Shown one piece after another: positions 37,686 to 50,740 of a stretch of 64,000 nt of DNA (its first letter is position 1; the number at the start of each line of letters is the position of its first letter). The position numbers and the translations under genes are program-made. The DNA lies in contig NZ_JAFBCJ010000001.1 in the NCBI RefSeq assembly GCF_016907675.1, positions 372,001 to 436,000 of the forward strand, given 5' to 3'. The DNA is from Geodermatophilus bullaregiensis (GTDB taxonomy: Bacteria > Actinomycetota > Actinomycetes > Mycobacteriales > Geodermatophilaceae). Under the pieces are notes generated by a model. The model worked only from the letters and a program-made list of their open reading frames with translations. It was not told the DNA's origin and did no database searches.

Positions 37686-38678
37686 TCAGCTGAGGGCCCG
37701 CGGGTGGCTGCTGGCGTAGACCTCCCGCAGCTTGTCGACGGTGACCAGCGTGTAGACCTGCGTCGTGGTCACCGAGGCGTGGCCGAGCAGCTCCTGCACC
37801 ACACGGACGTCGGCGCCGCCGTCGAGCAGGTGGGTGGCGAAGGAGTGCCGCAGCGTGTGCGGCGAGACGTGGTCGGCGGTGAGGCCCGCCGCTCCCCCGG
37901 CCCGCTCGGCCGCCGTCCGCAGGATCGCCCAGGCGCTCTGCCGCGACAGCGGACCGCCGCGGGCGTTGAGGAACAGCCGGCCGCCGCGGACGCCGCCCCT
38001 CCCCGCCGCGGCCAGCGCGGGCCGCGCGCGGACCAGGTACTCCTCGACCGCGCGCAGGGCGTAGCTGCCGACCGGCACGATCCGCTCCTTGCCGCCCTTG
38101 CCGGCCAGCCGCACCACCGCCTGGCCGCGGTCGAGGTCGTCGACGGCCAGTCCCACGGCCTCGGAGATGCGCGCGCCGGTGCCGTAGAGGACCTCCAGCA
38201 GCGCCCGGTCGCGCAGCCCGCGCGGGCCCTCGAGCGAGCCGGCGGCCTCGATCAGCGCGACCACCGCCTCGACCGGGATCGCCTTGGGCAGCCGGCGGGC
38301 CGGTGAGGGCGGGCGGACCTCGGCGGCGACGTCACCGGGCACCAGCCCGTCGAGCAGCGCGAAGCGGTGCAGCCCGCGGACGGCGACCACCGCGCGCGCC
38401 GCCGAGGTCGGCGACAGCGGCGGGTGCTCGTCGTCGCCGGCCCGCAGCGCGGCGAGGAAGCCGGAGACGTCGCTCTCGGCCACCTCCCCGAGCCCCCGCA
38501 CCCCGCCGTCGGCGAGGAACCGCGCGTACCGGCGCAGGTCGCGGCGGTAGGAGGAGATGGTGTTGGCGGCCAGGCCGCGCTCGACGGCGAGGTGGTCGAG
38601 GTAGCCGGTGACCACCCGCTCCACGTCCGGCCCGGCCGGCGCCGCCGCGGAGCGCGGAGCTCCCGTCGCTGTCGTCAG
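37686..38678 (-). CDS. xerD: site-specific tyrosine recombinase XerD
   Basis: A 330-residue recombinase with N-terminal SAM-like domain ([19 protein letters not shown], then [15 protein letters not shown]). The catalytic domain has Arg in [12 protein letters not shown], Lys in [24 protein letters not shown], His in [10 protein letters not shown] and the Tyr of QVYTLV. It resolves chromosome dimers at dif. The start is unusual: CTG at 38678, seven bases after GGAGGAGG and overlapping the ald stop (CTGA). A GTG at 38696 is the alternative but would overlap that Shine-Dalgarno. Full length for XerD once this extension is considered. Confidence 0.93.
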   Translation of the reverse strand: MTTATGAPRSAAAPAGPDVERVVTGYLDHLAVERGLAANTISSYRRDLRRYARFLADGGVRGLGEVAESDVSGFLAALRAGDDEHPPLSPTSAARAVVAVRGLHRFALLDGLVPGDVAAEVRPPSPARRLPKAIPVEAVVALIEAAGSLEGPRGLRDRALLEVLYGTGARISEAVGLAVDDLDRGQAVVRLAGKGGKERIVPVGSYALRAVEEYLVRARPALAAAGRGGVRGGRLFLNARGGPLSRQSAWAILRTAAERAGGAAGLTADHVSPHTLRHSFATHLLDGGADVRVVQELLGHASVTTTQVYTLVTVDKLREVYASSHPRALS

Positions 38679-39790
38679 GACAGGACCTCCTCCCACGGCA
38701 CGGCGCTCATCCCGTGCGCCTCGGCGACCTCCGCCAGCACGACCTGCCCCGCGACGACGTTGACCCCGTGCGCCAGCGCGGGGTCGGCGGTGACCGCCGG
38801 CCGCGTCCCCCGGTCGGCCAGGGCCATGACGTAGGGCAGCGTCACGTTGGTCAGGGCGTGCGTCGAGGTGTTCGGGACGGCACCGGGCATGTTCGCCACG
38901 CAGTAGAACACCGACTCGTGCACGCGGAAGGTCGGCTCGTCGTGTGTCGTGGGCCGGCTGTCCTCGAAGCAGCCGCCCTGGTCGACGGCGATGTCGACGA
39001 GCACCGACCCGGGCTTCATCCGCTTCACCAGGTCGTTGCCCACCAGCGTGGGTGCCTTCGCGCCCGGCACCAGCACCGCGCCGATGACCAGGTCGGCGTC
39101 GAGCACCGCGCGCTCGACCTCGTAGGAGTTGGACGCGACGGTCTGCAGGTGGCCCTGGTAGATCCGGTCGGCGGCGCGCAGCTTGTCCACGTCTCGGTCG
39201 AGGACGACGACCTCGGCCTGCATGCCCAGGGCGATGGCGGCGGCGTTCATGCCCGACACCCCGGCGCCGAGGACGACGACCTTCGCCGCGTAGACGCCCG
39301 ACACCCCGCCGAGCAGCACCCCGCGGCCGCCGTGCGCGCGCTCCAGGCTGTGCGCGCCGACCTGCGGCGCCATCCGCCCGGCGACCTCGCTCATCGGCGC
39401 CAGCAGCGGCAGGGCGCCGTTCGCCGTCTGCACGGTCTCGTAGGCGATCGCCGTGGTGCCCGAGGCGAGCAGCGCCTCGGTGCAGGCCCGCGAGGCGGCC
39501 AGGTGCAGGTAGGTGAACAGCGTCTGCCCGGCGCGCAGCCGCCCGTACTCCTCCTCGACCGGCTCCTTGACCTTGAGCAGCAGGTCGGCGTCGGCCCACA
39601 CGTCGTCGGCGTCGGCGACGATCCGCGCGCCGGCGGCGGCGAAGTCGGCGTCCGGGATGGACGAGCCCTCCCCCGCGCCCTGCTCGACGAGCACCGTGTG
39701 CCCCGCCCGGGTCAGCTCCGTGACCCCGGCCGGGGTCAGCGCCACCCGGTACTCCCTGTTCTTGACCTCTCGGGGCACCCCGACCTGCAT
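38675..39790 (-). CDS. ald: alanine dehydrogenase
   Basis: A 371-residue NAD-dependent enzyme, exactly the usual length. The N-terminus, [20 protein letters not shown], is the family signature. [14 protein letters not shown] carries substrate-binding residues, YLHLAA the active-site His, and [20 protein letters not shown] the NAD-binding Rossmann fold. It interconverts L-alanine and pyruvate plus ammonia. The ATG at 39790 follows ACAGGAG. The stop overlaps the xerD start. Its upstream region is shared with the divergent gene at 39977. Confidence 0.96.
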   Translation of the reverse strand: MQVGVPREVKNREYRVALTPAGVTELTRAGHTVLVEQGAGEGSSIPDADFAAAGARIVADADDVWADADLLLKVKEPVEEEYGRLRAGQTLFTYLHLAASRACTEALLASGTTAIAYETVQTANGALPLLAPMSEVAGRMAPQVGAHSLERAHGGRGVLLGGVSGVYAAKVVVLGAGVSGMNAAAIALGMQAEVVVLDRDVDKLRAADRIYQGHLQTVASNSYEVERAVLDADLVIGAVLVPGAKAPTLVGNDLVKRMKPGSVLVDIAVDQGGCFEDSRPTTHDEPTFRVHESVFYCVANMPGAVPNTSTHALTNVTLPYVMALADRGTRPAVTADPALAHGVNVVAGQVVLAEVAEAHGMSAVPWEEVLS

Positions 39791-39976
39791 CGACCCGCTC
39801 CTGTCCCCTCGGCCGGACCGAGGTCGTCGGTCCGCGCCCGCTGTGGGTTCGTGTCCTGGGCCACCCGGTGGGGCGACCCGGCCGGAGCCTAGCCAGCACC
39901 CGGGCTGCCGCACCCCGGCACAGCGCCGACGATGGCGCAGGTCCGCGTTCCCTCATCCGTCCGGAGGACACCCGCG

Positions 39977-40642
39977 ATGCGCCTCTACGCCTCCCGCCCC
40001 GACCGCCGGCTGGTCCAGCTCCTGGCCGACGCCGGGCTGCTCGCGTGGGCGGTGCTGTGGGTGCTGGTCGCGCGGGTGGTGCACGGCGCGGTGCTGGTGC
40101 TGGCCGGACCCGGCCGCGCGGTGGAGGACCTCGGGAGCTCGGTGGCCGACAGCATGGGCTCGGCGGCCTCGGCGGCCGAGGACGTGCCCGTGGTCGGCGA
40201 CGAGCTGTCCGCGCCGTTCGAGGCGCTGGGCGAGGCCGGGAGCTCGGTGAGCGGTGCCGGGCAGTCCGCGCAGGACGCCGTCGCCACGCTGGCCGTCGTG
40301 CTGGCCGTCGTCCTCGTCGTCCTGCCGGTCGGCTGGCTGCTGGCGCGCTGGCTGCCGTGGCGGCTGCGCTGGGTGCGCGAGGCGTCCGTGGTGTCCCGGA
40401 TGAGCGGCCGGCCGGCGGACCTGGAGCTGCTGGCCGCGCGCGCGGTCGCCACCGCACCCCTGCCGCGGCTGGCCGCGCTGCCGCCCGGGACGGGCGCGGC
40501 CTGGCGGGCCGGCGACCCCGCGGCGGTGCGGGCACTGGCCGCGCTGGAGGCGGGCCGGCTCGGCCTGCGGCTGCCCGCGCCCGACGCCGCCGGGGCCGGT
40601 GCCCGGGGGTCGGGTGCGACGGCGCCGCCGATCTCGGGTTGA
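39977..40642 (+). CDS. hypothetical two-TM membrane protein
   Basis: A 221-residue protein from the ATG at 39977 after GGAGGACA. Hydrophobic segments at residues about 15-44 and 99-125 flank an Ala/Ser/Gly-rich loop ([16 protein letters not shown]). The C-terminal 95 residues are soluble, Arg/Ala-rich and begin [15 protein letters not shown]. No family recognised beyond a general actinobacterial membrane protein. It is divergent from ald. Confidence 0.8.
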   Translation: MRLYASRPDRRLVQLLADAGLLAWAVLWVLVARVVHGAVLVLAGPGRAVEDLGSSVADSMGSAASAAEDVPVVGDELSAPFEALGEAGSSVSGAGQSAQDAVATLAVVLAVVLVVLPVGWLLARWLPWRLRWVREASVVSRMSGRPADLELLAARAVATAPLPRLAALPPGTGAAWRAGDPAAVRALAALEAGRLGLRLPAPDAAGAGARGSGATAPPISG

Positions 40643-40690
40643 CCCGGCCGCCCCCGGTGCCGATGTCCTCCACCGATGCGGGAGGTGGGC

Positions 40691-41395
40691 GTGGGACGGA
40701 CGGGACGCGACGCGGCACGGCGTCGCCGGGGCACGCGCGCGCGCCGCGGGGCGCGGGCCGGCGGGGTCGCCGGGCGGCTGCTGGTGGGGACGGCGGTCGG
40801 CCTGGTGGCGCTGTCGGCGCCGGCCACGGAGATCGCCGCGCAGGTGAGCGCCTCGTGGGCGCCGTTCCGCAACGCCGGCACCGCCGACGGGCCCGAGCCG
40901 GCCCCGGTGGTCGGGTCGCCGGAGGTCTGGACCGGCGTGCCCGACCCGGTGGTCGACACCCCGGTGCTCGCCGTCCCGGCGCCGCGCCGGCTGCAGGTGG
41001 AGCTGCCCACCCCGCTGGTGCCGCGCGGGGAGCCGCTGGAGACCACGCCGCCGCCGGCCGTCTGCGGCGGCTACGGCAACCCGCGGCAGATCCCGCCGGG
41101 CGTGGCGCCGGGCGCGGGCTCGGCGACGGTGAGCTGGCAGGCCGACGGGCACGAGGAGGTGCAGGGCTACCGGGTGACGGCGGTCAGCCAGCAGCTGGTG
41201 GCCGGTGAGCAGTCCCCGCCGCCGCAGGCCACCGCCGCCCAGCGCGCCGACTGCGGCGAGGTGAGGCTGACGCTGGCCGGGCTGACGTCCGGCGCGCCCT
41301 ACGTCTTCTGGCTCGAGGAGCTCGTGCTCGACGCCGCCACCGGCGTCGCCGGGTACGTGCAGGTGGGCTGGTCCTCCCCCGTCGTCATCGGGTGA
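40691..41395 (+). CDS. hypothetical exported protein with a C-terminal Fn3-like fold
   Basis: A 234-residue protein; GTG 40691 is preferred over ATG 40676 because of GGAGGT upstream. A strongly basic N-terminus ([16 protein letters not shown]) is followed by a hydrophobic stretch ([16 protein letters not shown]), a signal peptide or anchor. A Pro-rich linker follows, then a beta-rich C-terminal domain ([20 protein letters not shown]... [15 protein letters not shown]) resembling a fibronectin type III module. Two cysteines near 125 and 185 may pair outside the cell. Function unknown. Confidence 0.7.
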   Translation: MGRTGRDAARRRRGTRARRGARAGGVAGRLLVGTAVGLVALSAPATEIAAQVSASWAPFRNAGTADGPEPAPVVGSPEVWTGVPDPVVDTPVLAVPAPRRLQVELPTPLVPRGEPLETTPPPAVCGGYGNPRQIPPGVAPGAGSATVSWQADGHEEVQGYRVTAVSQQLVAGEQSPPPQATAAQRADCGEVRLTLAGLTSGAPYVFWLEELVLDAATGVAGYVQVGWSSPVVIG

Positions 41396-41413
41396 GGCCG
41401 GCCGGGGGCCTCA
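41393..41413. terminator. hairpin whose arms contain the stop codons of both convergent genes
   Basis: TGAGGCC (41393-41399) pairs with GGCCTCA (41407-41413) around a 7-base loop. The left arm begins with the stop codon of the rightward exported-protein gene and the right arm ends with the complement of the leftward NUDIX stop codon. It can serve both directions. Confidence 0.6.
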
Positions 41414-42010
41414 GGTGGCGTCGACGGGGCGCAGCCGCGTGCCCGACGCGCGGTGCTGGGCGGCGGCGAGCAGGCCGACGACGGCGGCGGAGTTGCGGAT
41501 CGCGCCGTCGAACACCCGCTGCACCGCCTCGGCCAGCGGCACCGTCTCCACCGTCATGTCGAGCTCCTCGTGCTCGACGGTGAAGCCCTCGGGCCGGTCG
41601 ACGTCGGACAGCCCCTCGGCCAGGTAGACCAGCACCTGCTCGTCGCAGAAGCCCGGCGTGCTGTAGGTGGTGGTGAGCAGCGACCAGCGCTCCGCGGCCA
41701 TGCGCACCTCCTCGGCCAGCTCGCGCTGCGCGGTGAGCAGCGGCGCCTCGCCGTCGGCGTCGCGCAGGCCGGCGGGCAGCTCCCAGAGGTACCCGCCGAC
41801 CGGGTGCCGGTACTGCCGCAGCAGGACGACGTCGCCGTCGTCGGTCAGGGCGACGACGGCGACCGCGCCCGGGTGGCGGACCACCTCGCGGACGCTGTCG
41901 CCGCCCCCGGGCATGGCCACGGTGTCGCGGACCAGGGTGATGACCCGGCCCTCGTAGACGGTCTCGGTGCCCAGCACCCGGTAGTCGCCGTCGGCGGCCG
42001 GCTCGCTCAT
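41411..42010 (-). CDS. NUDIX hydrolase, ADP-ribose pyrophosphatase type
   Basis: A 199-residue protein with the NUDIX box spanning GLRDADGEAPLLTAQRELAE plus EV (G-x5-E-x7-REL-x-EE), preceded by VVLLRQYRHPVGGYLWELPA, the signature of ADP-ribose/ADP-sugar pyrophosphatases. The C-terminal EELDMTVETVPL segment is also typical. It hydrolyses ADP-ribose or similar nucleoside diphosphates. It starts two bases after the pyrG stop, so the two are in one operon, as in many actinobacteria. Confidence 0.93.
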   Translation of the reverse strand: MSEPAADGDYRVLGTETVYEGRVITLVRDTVAMPGGGDSVREVVRHPGAVAVVALTDDGDVVLLRQYRHPVGGYLWELPAGLRDADGEAPLLTAQRELAEEVRMAAERWSLLTTTYSTPGFCDEQVLVYLAEGLSDVDRPEGFTVEHEELDMTVETVPLAEAVQRVFDGAIRNSAAVVGLLAAAQHRASGTRLRPVDAT

Positions 42011-42012
42011 CG

Positions 42013-46105
<4,093 letters not shown>

Positions 46106-46112
46106 CGCGCCC

Positions 46113-47249
46113 TCACCCCGCGTCGCCTCCCGGTGGCCCGAGCAGCTCTCGGTAGACGGCGACCAGCTGCCGCGCGGTGGCCGCCTCGTCGGGCCACCCG
46201 GCGGCCCGCTCCCGCCCGGCGGCGGCCAGCGCGGTCGCGCGGGAGGGGTCGGCGAGCAGCGCGCCCACCGCCTCCGCCAGCGCCGCGGCGTCCCCGGGCG
46301 GCACCAGCTCGGCTGCGTCGCCGAGCAGCTCGGGCAGGCCACCGGCGCGGCTGGCCACCAGCGGCGTCCCGGCCCGCAGCGCCTCCTGCGCGGTCAGCGA
46401 GCGCGCCTCCCACCGCGAGGGCAGGACGGCGAGGTCGGCGGCGGCGAGCAGGTCGGCGACGTCGGTGCGGCGGCCGAGCAGGGTCACCGGCAGCCGCCCG
46501 GCGTCGACGCGGGCGGCCAGCTCGGCCTGCAGCGGCCCGTCCCCGGCGACGGCGACCAGCGGCGGGCGCGGCGCGGCGGCCCAGGTCGCCGCGGCGTCGA
46601 GGAGGACGTCGTAGCCCTTCTGCGGGTGCAGCCGGCCGACGGCGAGCACCAGCGGGCGCCCGTCGGTCAGGCCCAGCTCGGCGCGGACGTCGTCCCGGGT
46701 GCGCGTCGCGGGCGGCAGCGCCGGCGCGGCCACCGGGGCCACCCGCACGTCCCGGGCGCCGAGCCGGCGGGCGTTGCCGGCGAGGTCACCGGAGGCGGCC
46801 AGGACGACGTCGGCGGCGCGCACGGTGGCCCGCTCGGCCCGCGCGAGCACCCGCCGCAGCGGGCCGGAGCGGTCGGGCAGGGCGTTGTGCAGGGTGACGA
46901 CGAGGGGGCGGCGCCCGCCCCGGAGGCGCACCGCGGCCGCGGCCACCAGCCCGGCGCGCAGCCCGTGGGCGTGCACCAGGTCGGCGCCGGCCAGCGCCCG
47001 GCGCAGCGCCACCCCGGCGCGGACGTCGGCGACCGGGTCGAGACCGGCGGAGATCTCCACCGGCGAGAACGCGGCGGCCGACGAGAAGCCGAACAGCGCG
47101 TCGGTGGCGGCCGGCCCGCAGACGGTGACCGTCGCCCCCGCACCGGCCAGCGCCGGCAGCAACGAGCGCAGGTGGGTGCCGACGCCACCGGTGCTGGTGG
47201 CCAGCACCTCGGCGACCCGGCGGCCGGCCAGCGGGGCCTGCTCAGCCAC
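46113..47249 (-). CDS. GT4-family glycosyltransferase
   Basis: A 378-residue cytoplasmic GT-B glycosyltransferase. The N-terminal acceptor domain has STGGVGTHLRSLLPAL and LVHAHGLRAGLVAA. The donor domain has LAVGRLHPQKGYDVLLDA, VTLLGRRTDVADLLAAADLA and the E-x7-E motif region SRWEARSLTAQEALRAG. It transfers a sugar from a nucleotide donor to an unknown, probably lipid-linked, acceptor. The GTG overlaps murJ by 8 bases, and the downstream membrane protein starts 7 bases after its stop. Confidence 0.92.
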   Translation of the reverse strand: MAEQAPLAGRRVAEVLATSTGGVGTHLRSLLPALAGAGATVTVCGPAATDALFGFSSAAAFSPVEISAGLDPVADVRAGVALRRALAGADLVHAHGLRAGLVAAAAVRLRGGRRPLVVTLHNALPDRSGPLRRVLARAERATVRAADVVLAASGDLAGNARRLGARDVRVAPVAAPALPPATRTRDDVRAELGLTDGRPLVLAVGRLHPQKGYDVLLDAAATWAAAPRPPLVAVAGDGPLQAELAARVDAGRLPVTLLGRRTDVADLLAAADLAVLPSRWEARSLTAQEALRAGTPLVASRAGGLPELLGDAAELVPPGDAAALAEAVGALLADPSRATALAAAGRERAAGWPDEAATARQLVAVYRELLGPPGGDAG

Positions 47250-48906
47250 CGTCCACCTCCGTCCGGCCGGGCGTGCGCAGGGCGCGCACCGCCGCGGTCA
47301 GCGGCCGGCGCGCCGTCCCCATCATGACCGCCGCGGCCACGACGGTCACGGCCGCCGCGGCGAGCAGCCCGCTGCCCACCGTCGCGGGAAGCGACCCGGT
47401 GGGCACCGGGTCGGCGTCCAGCGCCCGGGCCACGAGCAGGCCGGCGGCGGCGCCGAGGACCGCGGCGAGCAGCGCCGGCAGCCCGCAGCGGGCCAGCCCG
47501 GCCAGCCCCGCGGACCCCGTCACCCGCGCGGTCACGGCCAGCAGCGCGAGGCCGGCGACGGTCACGCCGAGGCTGTGCCCGGCGGCCAGGGCCGGCGCCC
47601 GGTCGGCCGCCGGCAGCGCCGCCGCGAGCACGACGTCGGCGGCGACGGCCAGCAGCCAGCCGCCGAGCACGCACGCCGTCGGGGCCTTCCACAGCCCGCG
47701 GGCGTACAGGGCCCGGGTGAGGACGGCGACCAGCCCGTAGCCGGCCAGCCCGGGCGCGAAGGCGAGGATGGTGTCGCGCAGCGCGGCGACGTCGTCGGCG
47801 CTGCCGGTGACCAGGAAGACGCGCGCCATGGGCCCGGCGACGGCCACGAGCACGGCCGCCGCCGCGAGCGTGGCGACGACCACCAGCACGGTCACCGGCG
47901 CCAGGGCCCGCCGGTAGCCCGCCTCGTCGCCGGTGTCGGCCCGCTCGGCCAGCAGCGGGTAGGCCGAGGTGGCCAGCGGCACGGCGACGGCGGCCCACGG
48001 CACCAGGAACAGCGTGAGCCCGGCGGTGTAGACGACCTGGGTGCCGTCGGGGGCGCCGTCGTTGGCCAGCCGGATGGCGACCGCGGCCACCAGCTGCTGG
48101 CCGGCCAGCGTGAGCACCCCCGCGACGGCCAGCCGGCGCACCCGCGGCGCGGCACCGACCGGGAAGCGCAGCGACGGCCGCAGGCCCAGCCGCAGCCGGC
48201 GCACCGGCAGCACCAGCGAGCACGCCAGCGCCGCCACGCCGAGCGTCGTCCCCACCCCCAGCACCAGCTCGGCCGGCGCCGAGAGCCGCTGCACCGAGCC
48301 GGCGCCACCGAGGACCGCGAACAGCGCGTAGGACGCGGCGACCACGACGCTGGACACCAGCGGCGCGATCGCCGGCCCGGCGAAGCGGCGGTGGGCCTGC
48401 AGGACGCCGGTGAGCACGACACCGATGCCGTAGAGGACGACCTGCGGGGCGAACACGAGCAGGAAGCGGGCGGCCAGCGCGACCTCGGCGTCGGTGCCAC
48501 CGCCCAGCAGCAGCCGGGCGATCGGCCCGGCGAGGACGGCGACCAGCGCGGCCAGCGGGACCAGCAGCAGCAGCGTCCAGCCCAGCAGCGCCGAGGCGGT
48601 GCGGCGGACCTGCTCGCGGTCGCCGGTGGCGATGCCCCCGGCCAGCATCGGCACCACCAGCGAGGCCAGCGCCCCGCCGGCGACCACCTCGAAGACGATG
48701 TTCGGGACGGTGTTGGCGGCGGTGTAGGTGTCGCCGGTGCTGCCGGCGCCGACGGCGTTGGTGAACACCAGCGTGCGGCCGAAGCCGGCCAGCCGGGCCA
48801 GCACGGTGAGGACGGCGATCAGCGCCGCGGCGCCGGCCACGCCCTGGGCGATCTGGCGGCGGCGTCCCGGCGCGGTCCCGGTGGCCGCCGGCCCTCCCGG
48901 GCTCAT
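47242..48906 (-). CDS. murJ: MurJ-like lipid II flippase (MATE-like)
   Basis: A 554-residue polytopic membrane protein with about 14 hydrophobic segments. Start at the ATG at 48906, overlapping the upstream stop (ATGA). Conserved MurJ/MviN features include GFGRTLVFTNAVGAGSTGD near the N-terminus, PNIVFEVVAGGALASLVVPM, and internal Arg residues. It would flip a lipid-linked precursor across the membrane. It is encoded between a PNPT transferase and a GT4 glycosyltransferase rather than in the dcw cluster, so it may handle a different lipid-linked glycan; that is inference. Confidence 0.88.
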   Translation of the reverse strand: MSPGGPAATGTAPGRRRQIAQGVAGAAALIAVLTVLARLAGFGRTLVFTNAVGAGSTGDTYTAANTVPNIVFEVVAGGALASLVVPMLAGGIATGDREQVRRTASALLGWTLLLLVPLAALVAVLAGPIARLLLGGGTDAEVALAARFLLVFAPQVVLYGIGVVLTGVLQAHRRFAGPAIAPLVSSVVVAASYALFAVLGGAGSVQRLSAPAELVLGVGTTLGVAALACSLVLPVRRLRLGLRPSLRFPVGAAPRVRRLAVAGVLTLAGQQLVAAVAIRLANDGAPDGTQVVYTAGLTLFLVPWAAVAVPLATSAYPLLAERADTGDEAGYRRALAPVTVLVVVATLAAAAVLVAVAGPMARVFLVTGSADDVAALRDTILAFAPGLAGYGLVAVLTRALYARGLWKAPTACVLGGWLLAVAADVVLAAALPAADRAPALAAGHSLGVTVAGLALLAVTARVTGSAGLAGLARCGLPALLAAVLGAAAGLLVARALDADPVPTGSLPATVGSGLLAAAAVTVVAAAVMMGTARRPLTAAVRALRTPGRTEVDGG

Positions 48907-49790
48907 GCCGGACGGCGGCCGAGCCGGTCGAGCTCGCGCAGGCCGGGCGTGGCCTCGATGACCGCCGTGAAGCTCACCCGCTCGCTGGCGAGGGTGAGCG
49001 CGGTGACCGCGGCCAGCAGGGCCGCCCGCGCCGGTCGCCCGGGGACCGCGGCCAGCCGCAGCCCCAGGACCGCGCCGAGGGCGTTGGCGCCGGCGTCGCC
49101 GAGCATCACCCGCTCGCCGAGGTCGGCCGGCAGCACCGCCAGCGCCGCGCCCAGCGGCCCGGCGACCAGGTCGCCGGCCGGGCCGCCCAGGGTGGCCGCC
49201 GCGGCCAGCGCGCCTGCCTTGGCCGCCCGTCCCGGGCGCAGGTCGAGCAGGTTGACCAGGTTGGCCGTGCCGGCGACCAGCCCGGTGGTCAGGACGGCGT
49301 CGACGCTGGTGAGGCGGTGCAACGGCCCCGCTGCAGGGTCCCGGGCCGAGCGGAGCGAGGCACGGGGGGCAGCGGGGTCCTCCACGAGGAGCGCGGCCAC
49401 CGCGGCCGCGGCGCCGATCCCGGCGACCTTGACCGCCCCGGCCGACACCCGCCCGGCACGCAGCGCGCGCAGGTGCCCGGCCAGCCCCTTGTCCCGCGCC
49501 TGCTCGGGCCGGGCGCCGGCGAGGTCGTCGTAGCCGCCGACCAGCCCGGACACCGCCCCGGCCACGACGGCGGCACCGCGGGTGCCCGCCGGCGCGCCGA
49601 GGGCGGCGCCGGCGGTCGCGGCGGCGGCCAGCGCGGGGCCGCCGAGCAGGGTGACCGGCCGGCCGGCGTAGTTGGTGCGCCGCCACGGGGCGCCGGCGGG
49701 GCGGGCGTCGAGCGCCGCCGCCGCGGCCAGGCCGGCGCGGGCGGCCGCCGCCCCGGCCAGGGCCAGCAGCGCGCGGCGTCCGGGGGTCAC
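48903..49790 (-). CDS. MraY/WecA-like phospho-sugar transferase (PNPT family)
   Basis: A 295-residue Ala-rich membrane protein. The family features are present though degenerate: TNYAGRPVTLLGG (cytoplasmic loop after TM1), GGYDDLAG (acidic pair in loop), NLVNLLDLRPGRA (NxxNxxD motif) and MLGDAGANALG (GDxGxNxLG). It would transfer a sugar-1-phosphate to undecaprenyl phosphate. A short segment after GAAAAVAALLVEDPAAP (about residues 142-155) is Arg/Ser-rich and looks inserted. It has 4-base overlaps with murJ downstream and the SteB-like gene upstream. Confidence 0.8.
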   Translation of the reverse strand: MTPGRRALLALAGAAAARAGLAAAAALDARPAGAPWRRTNYAGRPVTLLGGPALAAAATAGAALGAPAGTRGAAVVAGAVSGLVGGYDDLAGARPEQARDKGLAGHLRALRAGRVSAGAVKVAGIGAAAAVAALLVEDPAAPRASLRSARDPAAGPLHRLTSVDAVLTTGLVAGTANLVNLLDLRPGRAAKAGALAAAATLGGPAGDLVAGPLGAALAVLPADLGERVMLGDAGANALGAVLGLRLAAVPGRPARAALLAAVTALTLASERVSFTAVIEATPGLRELDRLGRRPA

Positions 49791-50740
49791 GGGACGGCGG
49801 CGGGCACCGGCGGCACCGGCTGGGTGTCCTCGCCGGTGCCGTACTTGCCCGAGGTGCCCTCGCCCTCGCGGCCCAGCGCCAGCACGGTGCTGATCTGGCC
49901 GGCGGGGCTGGTCACGTTGTCGACGGTGGAGACCGCCGCGGAGACCTGGGGGTCGGCACGGACGACGCCGACCAGGCCGGTCTCCCCTGCGGACTCGCCG
50001 TCCCCGGCGACGACGGCGCCCGAGCCCGCGGCGTCCAGCGCGGTGACCAGGTCGACGAGGGAGTCGGTCCGGTCGGCGGCCTCCTCGGCGTCCGGGGCGC
50101 CGGCGGTGAGCACGACGGCGACGTCGGCCGGCGTCACCGCGTCGGAGTCCTGCGAGAGGACCTCCAGCGCGGAGAGCCCGGCGAAGACGGTGGAGACGGC
50201 GGCGGTGTCGGGCGCCGGCGCCGCGGGGTCGGCCGGGATCATCAGCACCTGGGCGAGCAGCGCGCCGACGAGCTGGCCGGTGTCGTCGGTCTCCGGCAGC
50301 TGCACGCCGGTCGGGCGGCCCGGGCCGGTGACGTAGCTCTGCAGGCCCGGCTCGCTGGCCGGGTCGCTGTACTCGGGCTGCACGGTGATCTGCCCGCTGA
50401 CCGTGCCGCCGGCCTCGGTCACCAGCGCGGTGACCTCCTCGACGGTGTCGGTGGTGACGTCCTCGGAGGCCAGCACGAGCAGCACGCTGCGGTCGGTGAG
50501 GGTGCCCTGGACGAGGGCCGGGGCGACGGCGGACTCGAAGGCGTTGCTCGTGTCGGCCTGGGCCTGCAGGTCCTGCGTCTGGGTCTCCAGGGCCCGCTTG
50601 TCCTCCTGCAGCGAGGTCACCTGACCCTGCAGGTTGTCCAGCAGCGGGCCGGACAGCTGGGTCGCGCCGATGACCAGGCCGAGGGCGATGGCGAGGAAGA
50701 CCGCGATCAGCGAGACCAGGTGGTAGCGGAAGTCGATCAC
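49787..50740 (-). CDS. MctB/SteB-like coiled-coil membrane protein
   Basis: A 317-residue protein starting at the GTG at 50740 that overlaps the steA stop (GTGA). A single N-terminal transmembrane helix (HLVSLIAVFLAIALGLVIGA) is followed by a heptad-rich coiled coil (QGQVTSLQEDKRALETQTQD, then LQAQADT) and a compact extracytoplasmic domain. This matches the PF11382 family, annotated either as copper transport outer-membrane-like MctB or as SteB, the partner of SteA in corynebacterial division. Adjacency to steA favours SteB. The C-terminus is Pro/Gly-rich. Confidence 0.88.
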   Translation of the reverse strand: MIDFRYHLVSLIAVFLAIALGLVIGATQLSGPLLDNLQGQVTSLQEDKRALETQTQDLQAQADTSNAFESAVAPALVQGTLTDRSVLLVLASEDVTTDTVEEVTALVTEAGGTVSGQITVQPEYSDPASEPGLQSYVTGPGRPTGVQLPETDDTGQLVGALLAQVLMIPADPAAPAPDTAAVSTVFAGLSALEVLSQDSDAVTPADVAVVLTAGAPDAEEAADRTDSLVDLVTALDAAGSGAVVAGDGESAGETGLVGVVRADPQVSAAVSTVDNVTSPAGQISTVLALGREGEGTSGKYGTGEDTQPVPPVPAAVP

